Below are positions 48,523-60,408 of a DNA stretch of 64,000 nucleotides, piece by piece. Source of the DNA: Cordia subcordata (lineage: Eukaryota; Streptophyta; Magnoliopsida; Boraginales; Cordiaceae); the NCBI GenBank assembly GCA_028554755.1, contig JAPTOF010000015.1:496001-560000 (forward strand). The letters are read 5' to 3'. The position numbers and the translations under genes are program-made. The notes beneath the pieces are model-generated. The model searched no databases. It had not been told where the DNA came from and saw only the letters and a program-made list of their open reading frames with translations. Position 1 is the first letter of the stretch. Each line of letters starts with the position of its first letter.

Positions 48523-49677
48523 GAAAAATATAGCTTGAAAAAAGACTTTTGACCAAAAATGATTTCAAAACATTAGTGGTTGAGATAGAAAAGAGACCGT
48601 ACAAATAATAGCTAGTTTTGGATAAGACTTTTTAAAAATTGTGCAATCCGGTTGAAGTTTCTGCGTACCCTTCAATTTAAAAACTGAAAACTTACCATTG
48701 AGTGAAGTGAAGCTCATCTGGTAGATTGGAAAACTTCACCCGTCAGTCCCCTTTTTGTTGTATTAAAAATCTTTTAAATCCATGATCTATTCTCCTCAGA
48801 AAATAAGTTCGAAAATGCTTTTTAAGCAACCAAAAATTTTGAAAATCCCAAATCATTTTGAGAAAATCTTTTAGAACATATAATATCATAATCACAAGCT
48901 AAATCAAGACAAGAAGTATACAAGGGAGGCAATCTTACAAATTAATTCTACATCCGTGCCCCTTATGACTTCTGTCTCCATCCTTATGTCACCACGCCAT
49001 TTCAAGTCTTTAAAAAGATTGAATAATTAAGTACATTAACTTGATGTAGGTGGCATATGATCTTCTTCCAAGGCATAAAACTTCTCCGATTGCTTATGAA
49101 CTCTTAAATCACATTAGCGACACAATAGCTCACGAGAGTTCAAAAGGAAACATTGATCTTTACATAATATGACATTCAATACTTATGATAAACCAATATC
49201 AACCATTTTTGGGTTTAGGGTTTGATTAAAGGCAAAGCACGGAATTTGAAATAACTAATTTAGATACAAAGCTAAGATAGTAAAAAAAATTAAAATGCTG
49301 ACATGGCATCATTTAAGAGCTTTATATTATTTGCATATATTGGAATAATTGATAATAAAATCATAGATTAGAGATTTAATAACCACATCTATTGAAATAA
49401 CGATAACAGGTATTTCTATTGTAAAATAAGAAATAAATGATAATTAATTATAAAGGAAAAATGTTTTTAAAAATTATTTAAGTATAAGTTAAAAAAATTA
49501 GGGATGGATCTAATTCCTTGAAAATTTTAAGGAAAAAAATTAGCAATGAAAACTTGGCAAGGGTAAGATTTTTTACCTTGGCCAAAGATGTCATTTCAGT
49601 CTGGCCAAAAAAACTCATCCATTTGGTGGAAAAGTAACTTGATATTGGGGTAGGATTGCCTAACAAGTGAGCATGTC
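47136..49677. other. Non-coding, probably internal and flanking gypsy/copia remnants
   Basis: The text next to the PPT (47136-48000) is probably the non-coding 3' region of the gypsy fragment. 48120-48250 contains a TATAGTGGTTTGGCCACCAA phrase resembling copia-type LTRs. A (TA)n run lies at 48489-48522. No gene recognised. Confidence 0.4.
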
Positions 49678-49682
49678 ATTTC

Positions 49683-49852
49683 TATTAGGTAGATAAAAGA
49701 TGCATATTTAGAGACATTTACAGATGTCATATGCCTATCTTGTAGAGATTAGGATGTGCCTTGTACTCTCTTATTTGTTGTAAACTTCTCATGTACACTA
49801 TTTATGTTGGAGTAAAATACTAAAACATTATCATGAGCAAATCAATCTTTCA
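49683..49852 (+). repeat. 5' LTR of the copia element
   Basis: Begins TATTAGGTAG (the 3' copy has TG at the start, so the terminal TG has mutated to TA) and ends AATCAATCTTTCA. Confidence 0.9.
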
Positions 49853-49951
49853 TGGTATATAGAAAGCAAGGGATTGCACTTATTGCCGTTGTTGTTGCCT
49901 TCTTTGCTTAATAATTTTTATCTTCAACTACTGCTTTTTCTTTCCACCAAC

Positions 49952-52900
49952 ATGGCAGATTTATCTTCTATTTTCCAAGCCACTTCAAGAACCTCTTTTC
50001 CTATGCCTTTTGTTTCCAGCATTCCATGAGAATTATCTATCAAGCTAGCTGCTAATAACTATCTTCTCCGAAAGATTCAAGTTCTTCTAGTATTACGATA
50101 CCATAATCTTGAAGGAATTGTTGGTAGAGCTCTCAAAGAACCATCTGATGATGATGACGCTACAAAATGGTGCAAACTTAATCAACTTGTTCTTGGTTGG
50201 CTTCTTGTTTCATTCTCTAATGCTATAATTTATCAGGTCGTTGATAAGCGAACAGCGCGAGATATCTAGACTACTCTTGAAACTATTTATGGATCTCTGT
50301 CTCAAGCTTGCATTCAATTGCTTAAGACTAAGCTTCAAACAATGACAAAAGGTTCTCGATCCATACATGAAGACATTCAGTATGCCAAAGTCTTTATCTC
50401 TCAAGCTTGCTAGTTTTGGAAAGGCCATTGATGAAGATGATCTGGTGCTTTGGACTCTACGAGGTTTAAACTCTGATTTTGATCGCATAGCTGTTGCGAT
50501 TAACTCTAGGCCAATGCCCTAACTTTTGTGGATGCGTGTGGATTACTCCTTGATTATAAGCTGCGACTTGGTGTAGTGGCTCACTCTCTGGACAAAATTG
50601 CTTCTGTTGTTGTTACCAATCCTTCTTCAGCTTCAAAGCCTCTTAACTTTAATGCTTTTTCCACCGTGCCAGTTTATAATTCCACTAATTCTTCTCAATT
50701 TGGCAGAGGTGGTCGTGGACACTGTAGTGGTCGTTATTCTTCCTAAGGGCCTGGGCATGGATGACAAAATTTTCAAATTTCTTCACAGCAAACTTTCAAT
50801 TCCTCTTCTAATGCCCAACCACATGTTTGTTACAAATACGCCTTTCCTTACCATAAAACCAATAATTGTTGAGCTCCTCCTGATGTTATTGATCCAAACA
50901 TTAGGGGTCGGTTTGGACAATACAGTGTAGCTACTAGAAAGTGTAATTATGAGGGTAGTAATTACATAGCCTAGTAATTACATAGTAATTTAAATAACAT
51001 GGGGTTGTATTTGGTTACTATAGCATAATTACAGATTAATTCCGTATGACATGTTTGGTAGCACATATGGTAATTACACAATTAAATAATTTAATTTTCA
51101 AAATAATATTTATTTTTAAAATTTATATTAATACTACTAAATATTTAAAAATGTTATTTGATAAAAAGAAAATATTATTTGTTATAAAAATAAGTATATG
51201 AAACTAAAAATTATCTATTACTAATATTTTTATATTTAAATACTATTTAGCAAAAGAGTAATAATATTTAATTATAATCAACAACATTATTAAAATTATA
51301 TAAATTTTGTATTTTTAAATATTTATATTTATTTATATTTTTAATTTATTTTATATTTATATATTTTATTTAATTATTACTTATTTATTTTAATTTTATT
51401 TAAATTTATTTATTTTTTTATTTATTTTATAATAAAGCATGTCAAATATAAAAAGAATAAAAGATTAACAAAAGTTGCAGAGAGTAGTTACACTAATTCA
51501 CACCTCCCAGATGAGAATTAGAAAGTACAATTTAGGAGCTCCAATTACACCCAATTCATCTCTGATCAAGTAATTACTTGGTTCAACAAACACGCCTAAC
51601 TGTGTAATTACTCCCAATTACGGCGAAATCCAATTACAACGTGGCTTTTCTAATGCGCCCTAAAGCATTTTCTGCTGTCCAGGTCTCTGATAACTCTGAC
51701 TCTTAGTAGTTTTTAGACACAGGTGCTACTTATCACATGATGCCATTTGAGGAAAAATTGATTGCCAAGCAAGTTTATTCAGGTGCGGATCAAATTTTGG
51801 TTGGTAATGGCACGACTTTGCCAATTACACACTAGTAACAAAAAAGTTTACTATTTCTCATGGCTTTGATATTTCTTGCAAAGTTTTGGTTGTCCCTTCT
51901 ATTGCAAAAAGATTGTTTTCTGTCTCACAATTTGCTCAAGACAATTCGTGTTATTGTATATTCACTCTACATGGTTATTGTATTAAGGACATGAGGACAG
52001 ATCAACTTCTGGACCAAGGAACAATTAGTGGAGGTCTCTATTCTTTTTCTCAACCAAATATAGCTAGGCTCATGGCAATCAAAGTCTCTTATGATATTTG
52101 ACACTCACGGCTTGGTCATCCATCAGCTGCAGTACTATCTAAGTTAGAACAAGTTTTAGATATTGAACCAATTTCTAATAATAAAGTTTGTGGGAATTGT
52201 CAATTTAGCAAGAGTAGACGGTTACCTTTTCTGAACAATCATGCTATTGAGCTTTTTCATACTATTCATATTGATGTGTGAGGACCTATTCCTACTATTT
52301 CTACTGAAGGTTATTACTTTTATTTGATTTTAATTGATGAATATAGTCAATACACATTGTATTATCCGTTAATTCGCAAATCAGATGGGATCACGATATT
52401 TCTTATATTCATTGCTATGCTTAGGATCCATTTTAATGCCACTTTTTAATGCATCCAAAGTGACTTTGGCAGTGAATTTTTTAATAAAACTTCAACAATT
52501 CTTTGCAAAACATGAAATAATTCATAAATTGTCTTGTCCTGGAACACCGAAATAGAATGGCTTAGTAGAACGCAAACATAGACATGTGGTTGAAACTAGG
52601 CTTACACTGCTATCTTTCAAAAGAGTTTTGGAACTATGCCTTTTTTACTCCAATTTATCTTATTAGATGGCCCTCCAAGGTTCTGGATAATCAATCTCCA
52701 CATTTTTTGTTGCATGGTGAACAACTGAACATATTCTTATCTTCGCATTTTTGGGGCTCTTTGTTATCCTTATTTGTCACCATTTGGACGGTAAAAGCTT
52801 GATTTTAAACCCTGTCACTGCATTTTCCTATGTTATAATTCTCATCACAAAGGGTACAAATGTTTGAGTCTTGATACTAGCAAGATACTAATTTTCAGAC

Positions 52901-54860
52901 ATGTCATTTTTTATGAAATAACATTTCTAGGCGTTCAAAGAAATGTGGTAAATGGTAGCACTTCAAAGCTTTTCAATTTTGTCCTTTTCCTACTAAAGCT
53001 GTTTTGTAGAATAACTTGATTACAATTCCTTCCCAAACCTTGACTCATACAGCATCTTAGCCTAGTGACACGTCCTACTCTAGAAAGAATGAGTCACTAC
53101 CTTTATGTGACAATAATTTAACATCAGCTAAGGATGTTTCTTCTTGACCACGTGCTACCTCACCTCACCATCTAATGTCAGTGAGACCACATGTAATCGT
53201 GATGTTTCGCGACTAGCTATAGAACCCTTGCCTCACTGCACTCATCAGATGATAATTTGGTCTATGCGTGGCATTTATAAACCAAAAAGCTATTTTGCCA
53301 CCCGACATCCAATTCCATCCTTTTTACTGGCATCGGCGTTAGCATTGCCTCTGAAGTGCACAAGTTTTACACAGGCCCAAAAAGATGCGAATTGGCAAGA
53401 TGCTATAAAGGATGAATTCAACTTTTTGTTAGACAATGAAACTTGGTCTCTTGTTCCAAAGCCTCTTATTGCAAACATAGTCGTGTGCCAATGGTTATTT
53501 AAAGTTAAGCAAAAGTCTGATGGTTATTTGGAGCACCACAAAGTGTGTCTTGTTGCAAAAGGTTATACACAACAACCTGGCAGAGATTACAATGATGCTT
53601 TTTGTCCTGCGGTAAGAGCTATGAACAATTGGTATGGTTCTTTCTTTGGCTCATTCTAACAATTGGCTTGTACGACAGTTAGATGTAAAGAATGCTTTCC
53701 TATATGGAGACATGACAGAGGAAATTTACATGCAGCAGCTACAAGGCTTTAGTGATCCAGATTATGTGTACAAATTACAAAAATCCATCTATGGCCTTAA
53801 ACAAGCCCCAAAGCCTTGGTACCAAAGGTTTAGTGCTTTCTTATTATCATCTGGGCTTCAGCACTCTGAGCATGATGCATCTTTGTTTTTTCAACACACT
53901 AAAAATCATATCTTGATTTTATTAATATATGTTGATGATATTGTGATGATTGGAGATTCTATAGCTAAGGTTTTATCTATGACTCTTCTAAAGCCTTCTT
54001 AATGAAAGATTTGGATGTGTTCCATTACTTCATTGGAATGGAGGTCACCTTTGACAATGGCAAGCTTTATCTTTGACAAACGAAGTATGCAATCCAACTT
54101 TTACAACAATATGGTATGGAGGGGGCAAAACCAATCAATACCTCTCATGCTAGAACACAGTTGCATGCAGATGAAGGCTTTCCTCTTTCTGATCCTAGTA
54201 AGTATCAACAACTGGTGGATGCCTTGTAATATATCATGGTGATGAGGCCTGATATCTCGTATGTTGTGAATTCTATCAGTCAATTTATGCATGACTCGCG
54301 TGAACATCATCTTATTGTTGTGAAGAGGATTTTGTGATACGTTAAAGGCACCTTAACGCATGGACTTGAATTTACTTGGTTTTCCTCTCTAGAAATAATT
54401 GGGTATATTGATTCTGATTGGGCTGGTTGTCCAGTAACGCAAAAGTCCACATCAGGGGTTGGTATTTTTCTTGGGTCCAATTTGATATCGTGGAGCGCAA
54501 AAAGGCAAACAATAGTCTCCAAGTCTAGCACCAAAGCAGAGTATTGAGCCTTAGCTACTTTTACTTTTGAGTTATTATGGGTGTTACATATCATCCAATT
54601 TCTTGGGTTTCATTTAAAGATGCCTCTGTAAATATTTTGTGATAATGTGAGCGCCATATATGGCATTATTTGATCATACATCGAAGCAAGCATATCGAGA
54701 TTGATGTCCACTTTGTGCGACAAAAGCTATAGCAAGGAGTATTCAAGTTGACTTATATTTCTTCAGATTTTCAGGTGGCCAATATGTTTATAAAACCACT
54801 ATTATGGCCAAGATTTGAGTTATTGTGATCCAAGTTGAATGTGGTTATCCCCCTATCAAC
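49952..54860 (+). pseudogene. copia gag-pol remnant
   Basis: Gag begins MADLSSIFQATSR at 49952 and contains WCKLNQLVLGWLLVSFSN before stops and frameshifts. Protease is at about 51700-51840 (FLDTGATYHMM). GAG-pre-integrase is at 51886-52260 (HSRLGHPSAAVLSKLEQV, CGNCQFSKSRRLPF). The integrase core is at about 52260-52800 (LILIDEYSQYTL, SDFGSEFFN). Reverse transcriptase is at 53290-54000 (NWQDAIKDEFNFLLDNETW, KNAFLYGDMTEEIYM, YGLKQAPKPWYQRF, and the catalytic YVDDIV at about 53926). RNase H is at about 54370-54830 (DSDWAGCPVTQKSTSG, SKSSTKAEY). Multiple stops and frameshifts show it is dead. Confidence 0.92.
50903..51661. mobile_element. hAT-type MITE nested in the copia element (759 bp)
   Basis: It interrupts the copia frame between the end of gag and the protease; the copia reading resumes at about 51665. 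Ends AGGGGTCGG and, inverted, AGGGCGCAT are short TIRs. Flanks CAAACATT (50895-50902) and AAAGCATT (51662-51669) agree at 6 of 8 positions, fitting an 8-bp hAT duplication. Sub-terminal GTAATTAC words repeat in both orientations. The core is extremely AT-rich. Confidence 0.75.
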
Positions 54861-54870
54861 TTGTAGGAGG

Positions 54871-55038
54871 TGTTAGGTAGATAAAGGATGTATATTTGGA
54901 GATATTTACAGATGCCGTGTACCTATCTTGTAGAGATTAGGATGTGCCTTGTACTCTTCTATTTGTTGTAAACTTCTCATGTACACCATTTATGTTGGAG
55001 TAAAATACTAAAATTGTCACGAGTAAATCAATCTTTCA
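54871..55038 (+). repeat. 3' LTR of the copia element
   Basis: 168 bp, TGTTAGGTAG...ATCTTTCA, about 90% identical by eye to the 5' LTR. Confidence 0.9.
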
Positions 55039-55043
55039 GTTTC

Positions 55044-55603
55044 ACAGATTAAGTTGAGCCCTGTCCTCTCTATTCTTTGCCCAAAACACATTAATAACTT
55101 TTTGCAGCTGTGCTAGGGTAAGTCTTTTTTCACCATTTTTATCTTCTCTTGATTTTTTACTCAAATTGATTTTTAATACACTATTACTTAATCATGTTAT
55201 TAAGTTGAGCCTCATCTTAAACTCTATCTATGCATCTAGGGAGATTCAAAAGTCTTGAGGTAATTTTATATTTCCCTTTTTTTTGGTTCTCTATTTGTGT
55301 TTGTTCTCATGAATGCTAGCAATGACTATCGAGTTGTTATCTAGTTAGGTTAGGTTGTGAATGAGAACCATTTGCCTTTTGGAGTTTTACAGAATTGCAA
55401 TCTTATCTACTGGTATTCTAAATTTTCTCTACTATGTTCAATTAGCTATAAAGCACAGATACTTCAAGAAGGCAACGCATTGCGTCGAACATGCTTCCGA
55501 CACGTTTGGACATGACACATCCTAGAACTTTGTTTTTCGACACGTGGGGACACATTCCGGATAGGCGCCGGCACGCAAAAAGGACACATGCGGGTTTTTA
55601 TAA
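55044..55603. other. Intergenic spacer
   Basis: No gene recognised. The block 55465-55590 is more GC-rich, with repeated GACACGT/GGACACA words, possibly a remnant of a DNA-transposon end. Confidence 0.35.
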
Positions 55604-55612
55604 TTTTTTAAA

Positions 55613-56001
55613 GAGTAAATTGCATGTTACCTCCTTGTACTCTGGCTTATTTACACCATATCCCCTGAAATATCAAAACTAACTAATTATCCCTGTACTC
55701 TGACCTATGTACATCATACCTCTGTAGTATCAAAACTAACTAATTATCCCTCTGAAGTTTTTTAAAAGTGTGCAAAATATCTCCTACCATCATATATTTC
55801 AGGGGTATTTTGCACGTTTTTAGAAATTTCAGGGGATATTTTGCAGACTTTTAGGAAGTTCAAGAGGTAATTAGCTAGTTTTCATATTACAGGAGGTATG
55901 GTGCACATTGGTCAAAGTACAGGGAGTAATTAGCTAGTTTTGAAACTATAAGGGGTATAGTTCACATAGGTTAAAGTATAGAGATAATATGTAATTTACT
56001 C
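55613..56001. mobile_element. Palindromic MITE with perfect 9-bp target duplication
   Basis: Inverted arms of about 170 bp begin GAGTAAATTGCATGTTACCT on the left and, inverted, GAGTAAATTACATATTATCT on the right. TTTTTTAAA occurs directly outside both ends (55604-55612 and 56002-56010). A 9-bp duplication suggests the Mutator superfamily, though the word is low in complexity. Each arm contains internal repeats of AACTAACTAATTATCCC or its inverse. Confidence 0.8.
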
Positions 56002-56010
56002 TTTTTTAAA

Positions 56011-56325
56011 ATTATTTGGGGCTACATTGCAATTTTCAAACGTGTGGGCAAATATTTAAAATAACTTAAAAAGAAAAACAAACATCAAAATCCATTCCCG
56101 AATCGATATGCCCTAGCCCTTAAATTGCTCTCACTCTAAAGCTCTACTTACGCATTCCCGGGAAGGAAAAAAATCCGAACTCACTGGTTGGTGCTCAAGC
56201 TCGGCGGACGGCAGCAGCACCTTGGTACTTGTTGGCAACTCCGCATTGAGTAAGTCCTCACCTTCTTAGCAGTTCGAACTTCGAACTTAGAACTTGAGTC
56301 TTGAATAATGAATAGTCTTGAGTCG

Positions 56326-56365
<40 letters not shown>

Positions 56366-58186
56366 CCAGCTACTCTCCTCTATGTGCCCATGAATCATGG
56401 CTACCACCCTTCTGAGTGAAGCAGTCCAATCAAGCTCCCATGACTAAGTTAGATTCTCATCTCCTATTTGTTCAACATGTCGCATCCCGTCGCGTCGTGT
56501 TTCTACGTATCATGTTCGTGTTTCATAGTCTATTAGTAACGTTAGCTTGTCAGTATTTTTCTAGTTATATGCATATTTTGAGTACTTGAATTTTTTTTCG
56601 ATTACATCTGTTTTAGTCTTTTAAGATTATAGTAAAGGTGTTAACGTCTACTAATCACAATGATCAAATGTAGAATTTAGAAGTAGAGCATAGTGTAGCA
56701 GTGAAAGAAGACTTGAGCTTAATAAGAAAAAAGTTGAAATACCATAGGCCAGTTTAGAGAATGGATTGGATTTGTTAAAATTTGCTCTTCTATGTGCCAC
56801 TTATTGACCGTTTGATGTGTTCCTTCATCATGTTCTCTGTTCAGATATAATTTTGGAAGCTAGAGATTGCAGCTAATAAGAGAAATTAAATCTATTACAA
56901 CTGGATTTCATTTGATTTGTATATTGTATCAAAAGAATAGTATAGGTGGCTTCTCCGATTGGCTGAATTAAGTCGGCTAAGTAATGTGGTGTTAGCCATA
57001 AAAGGGATACTTTTGTGTATTTTGGATGAGATCCATATTTTCTTTATTTAGTCCAAGGCTGTCCAGCAACATGTCTTCTGTTAGAAAGATAGTGAATTTT
57101 GTGCGGATGATGGTTTCTTTGTCAATTATGTTCTTTTTAGATGGAGCTTCCTTTATTAGTAACATTAGCTTCCTCTATTAGTAACATTAGCTGTCTTCTA
57201 TTTGTAACATTAACTGGTTTCTCTTTAGTATATATCTAGCTATCTTCATGTCTCAGGATGTCATTAATAGTTCCACCCTCTTGCGAGGGCATGGCAAGAA
57301 AGAGTCTTCATAGTGTTGGACTCCTTTTGAGTTCACGAAAAATTTAGTTAGGTCAAAATGAGTCGAGGGTTTGGATTTAGGAGCGTGCCAATAAAAATAA
57401 TTAGGAGTGTGAAATAAAAATAGTTAGGTCAAAGTGAGTTGGACTTGGATTTAGGGGCGTGACAATAGAAGTAGTTAGCTCAACTTGAGTTTTTATATAT
57501 AACTCCTAATGAATAAGGAGTTTGTGTATTCTCTTTAATCACGTAAAGCTTCATGTGCATTTTAATTAAACCCCATATTCCACACAAGAATAGATTAAAA
57601 CAAAAATTAAATTGATAAATTAAAAAGTAGTTCCTTATTTGTAGTTCGGCTTCAGTAGTGGATGCTATTGCAACTTGGAGGGTGTAATTAGAAGATTGAT
57701 CAACATTTTAAGGTCAAACAAGATTCTCCTTGTGGTTGCTTTATATGTATTATCTCCTGCTTTCCTATAATTAGTAAGGACCATAAATTCATAAGAATTC
57801 ACAAAGCCAATAAGCATGAGCTAAATGTAGCTTAAATCATAAATGTAATAGTGGTGGGTTAAGGTTTTCTCTTTTCTCATTGACTATTAGATAGTGTCAT
57901 AGTCATGCGTGCGCGCACACAAAAATATATTCTTTCAGTGAGAACTAATTGTTCACTTCACCTAAAAAGGAAAATTTGGGCCCAATTAATTTGTGGTCCT
58001 TGCTAGGTATAAACTAATTGTATCTCCCCTTGGCTAGCATGCAATATAGGTAAGATAGAAAGATTGAGTGCTACACCTTGTGACATGAGCAAAAAACCAT
58101 TTTTTATATAATTACTAGATCCAAAAGTATATACAAAGGCACTGTTTGCATTAGTTATATCCAAAAGTATATAACTGTAAGATTTC
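56011..58186. other. Intergenic region, no gene recognised
   Basis: Contains a (TA)n microsatellite at 56329-56363, a small triplication of TTAGTAACATTAGCT words at 57151-57220, and a duplicated GTTAGGTCAAAATGAGT... segment at 57348-57480. Open frames are short and lack domains. Confidence 0.4.
56329..56363. repeat. (TA)n microsatellite
   Basis: Uninterrupted alternating A and T over about 35 bp. Confidence 0.9.
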
Positions 58187-58422
58187 GGGCTCGTTTGCAT
58201 TAGTTTTTTCTCAAAAGGGCTATTTTCTAAAATTTTTGGAAAAAGTGTTTCTTTTGAGAAGCTAAAAGTTCTAGCTTATGGAAAAAGCTGCAATCAAGCT
58301 TTTTAAGAGTTTTAGCTTTTTTTGAAATTTAATTCATATACTTATTGCAAAAAATATGTTCTTTTTTTTTTTTTTAAAAAAAAGCACCTTTTTTCACGAA
58401 AAACGTCAATCCAAACAAGCCC
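58187..58422. mobile_element. MITE, sibling of the inner GDSL-intron MITE
   Basis: The left end GGGCTCGTTTGCATTAGTTT pairs with the inverse of the right end (GGGCTTGTTTGGATTGACGT). Length (236 bp), ends and A/T homopolymer interior match the element at 9382-9607. Confidence 0.65.
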
Positions 58423-58946
58423 TTTAGTTATTGAGCTGTAGAGTTTTTATGAGTAGAGCCTCGAGTAAAAGAGCTGTTGAATAAGACCGTTGATTATTTG
58501 ACTTTAAATTTTAATAGTTGAGCTTTTAGGTATTTTGAGGGTAATGTTGGACTTTCAAAGTCAAGAAATACTTGTGAGAAAAAATAAAGGAAAACAATTT
58601 CTATCATGATGTAAAAATAACTTTTCAAAAGGCTTTTTTAAAAAGCTCCAATTTGTTTGAACCCAAAAAAAAAAAAATCCAATTTGGAATTTCTAGTTTT
58701 TCAACTTTCTTAGCTTCAACTTTTATAAAAATGCGTATTTGAAATAGGCTACACATGTTAGTTTCAACTTTTAAACTCACAGAAATTCCTTTGGAGTATC
58801 AAAAAGTTAGGCTAAACAAATGTTAACTCGTTGCGAGGATATAACTCTATTGCATAATGACTCCACTGTCCATATTGTCTAAACCTATATGAGTTGAGAT
58901 CTTAAGATAAGCAACCCAACTTTTAATGTCTTATTTGTAATACAAA

Positions 58947-59295
58947 GAGGGTATTTGACTTTGCTTTTCTTAACTTGCTTATAAGCAATTGATGCTTATA
59001 AGTAGTTTTTTATGCTTATAAGCAAATAACAAATAAGTAGATAAGTGTTTGGATGAAATTTGCTTATATGCTGTTAACATGTTTGGCAAATATATGCTAT
59101 AAGTAGTGGTGTTTGTTAAAATGACTAAAAAAGACCTCCCATTAAAGTAGGAGTGTTGCTTTATTTTTTTCAAAGGGTAGAGTTGTCCTTTCATTTAGTC
59201 AAACCATCTTGCTTATAAGTTGGTAAAGAAAATGTAAGGAGGTGCTACTTTTTCTTTGCCTGCTTATAAGTAGATATAAGCAAAGCCAAACACCT
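58947..59295. mobile_element. MITE with GCTTATAAGC-rich ends
   Basis: GAGGGTATTTGACTTTGCTT at the left pairs with the inverse of the right end (AGGTGTTTGGCTTTGCTTAT). Repeated GCTTATAAGC words follow inside both ends. Same family type as 31635-31752, but longer (349 bp). It ends about 350 bp upstream of the MED11 start. Confidence 0.65.
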
Positions 59296-59645
59296 AAATG
59301 TGTTAGTGTATCTAGATTTTTTATTTGTTTTTTTTATCACAAGTCTTCATTGGAACAACTATTAGGCAAATATGACGTACTCAAAAAGTTTAATGGAATG
59401 CTAACAGAAAGGGGTAACTTTAGTTAAAAGTTGTGGTACTAAATCTAATTTTAAAATAGTTTAGGGATCCAAGTGAAAGAAGTACACAGAACCCTTTTTT
59501 TTTCCTTCCTTTTTTGTGGGACATTTTAATCCTTTACACCAATTTTCTGTTTCACAAGAAAGGACATCATAAGTTGGGAATACTTGTGCTAATTACCAAA
59601 GTCACGAGGGTGGTGAAGTTTGACACTGCAGAACACTGTTGCTGT
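59296..59645 (+). other. Putative MED11 promoter and 5' leader
   Basis: No obvious TATA box. In-frame ATGs upstream of 59646 (for example 59514) exist, but the sequence they would add shares nothing with MED11 proteins, so they are treated as leader. Confidence 0.4.
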
Positions 59646-60408
59646 ATGATGGACTCACAGAGCCAAAACACTTCTCTTCAACGGCTTCAAAATGTCGAAA
59701 AGGTAATTAATTGCTAGACTGAAACTTAACATAAATTTGAATTAATCAAGTGGTTTTTAAAAATTTTTTCCTTTTAATTTTGCTTATAAATTATTAGAGA
59801 ATCGTTAGGGTTTTGGAACTGGCCGGAGGCGTAATGGATGAATTGGCTAACCCTAGTGGACCAAGAAAGGAGCTTGTTAATAATCATTGCAGTGAGTTTA
59901 TGCAGCTCATCAAGGTAAGTGTACGTGTGTGTGCGAGAGGAAATGTTTGTGTGCGTAGGCACATACTCATATATGCACACACACATAAGTGAATTAGTCA
60001 ACTCTGGGGAAATTACTTAATTAATTCATTGGTTGATTTTGTTTTTAATTTGTAAAATACATAATTGTTTCAGTATCATTTTTGTTGGTATGATTATAAT
60101 TTATATGGGAAATGAAAAATAAATTGAACTGTAATCCAGTTATATTTTATCATTGAATTATGTTAGGGTTTGATTTGGTATGTAAATCATTTGATTTGCA
60201 TGACTCTTTTCTGTAATATGTTCTCCACTAGGATATCCAAGTTACCCTGCGAGAAGAAATCAAGAGTGCTTGTGAATACCGGCCGTTTGAAAAGTGTGAC
60301 TATGTTCCGAGAATAGCTAATGAGATATGTTGCAAAAAACTGGAATACGTCATTGCACAACTAGATGAGATGAAGCAGACAATTGAGGGGTATCATGCTG
60401 CAGTTTGA
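59646..60408 (+). CDS. MED11: Mediator complex subunit 11 (MED11), three exons
   Basis: Exons are 59646-59702, 59798-59914 and 60232-60408, all joined in phase 0, giving 116 aa, the normal length of plant MED11. The whole protein fits the family: SQNTSLQRLQNVEK, RIVRVLELAGGVMDELANPS, EFMQLIKDIQVTLREEIKSA, then CEYRPFEKCDYVPRIANEI and a helical C-terminus. MED11 pairs with MED22 in the Mediator head module and helps load the pre-initiation complex for RNA polymerase II in the nucleus. Two ATGs occur in tandem at the start (59646 and 59649); the second gives the MDSQ start and may be the real one. No defect seen. Confidence 0.95.

Larger units (their letters stand above)
49683..55038 (+). mobile_element. 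Ty1-copia retrotransposon, degenerate, both LTRs present
   Basis: LTRs of 170 bp (49683-49852) and 168 bp (54871-55038) flank a pol-type interior. The 5-bp flanks are ATTTC (49678-49682) and GTTTC (55039-55043), a target duplication with one mismatch. A degenerate PBS TGGTATATAGAAAGC follows the 5' LTR directly, and a GTAGGAGG purine stretch precedes the 3' LTR. The domain order gag, protease, integrase, reverse transcriptase, RNase H is that of Ty1-copia. A 759-bp MITE interrupts it at 50903. Confidence 0.92.

Noticed and set aside
59514..59645. Upstream in-frame ATG as the MED11 start
   Set aside because: The added residues do not resemble MED11, and the family starts at MDSQ-like sequence.
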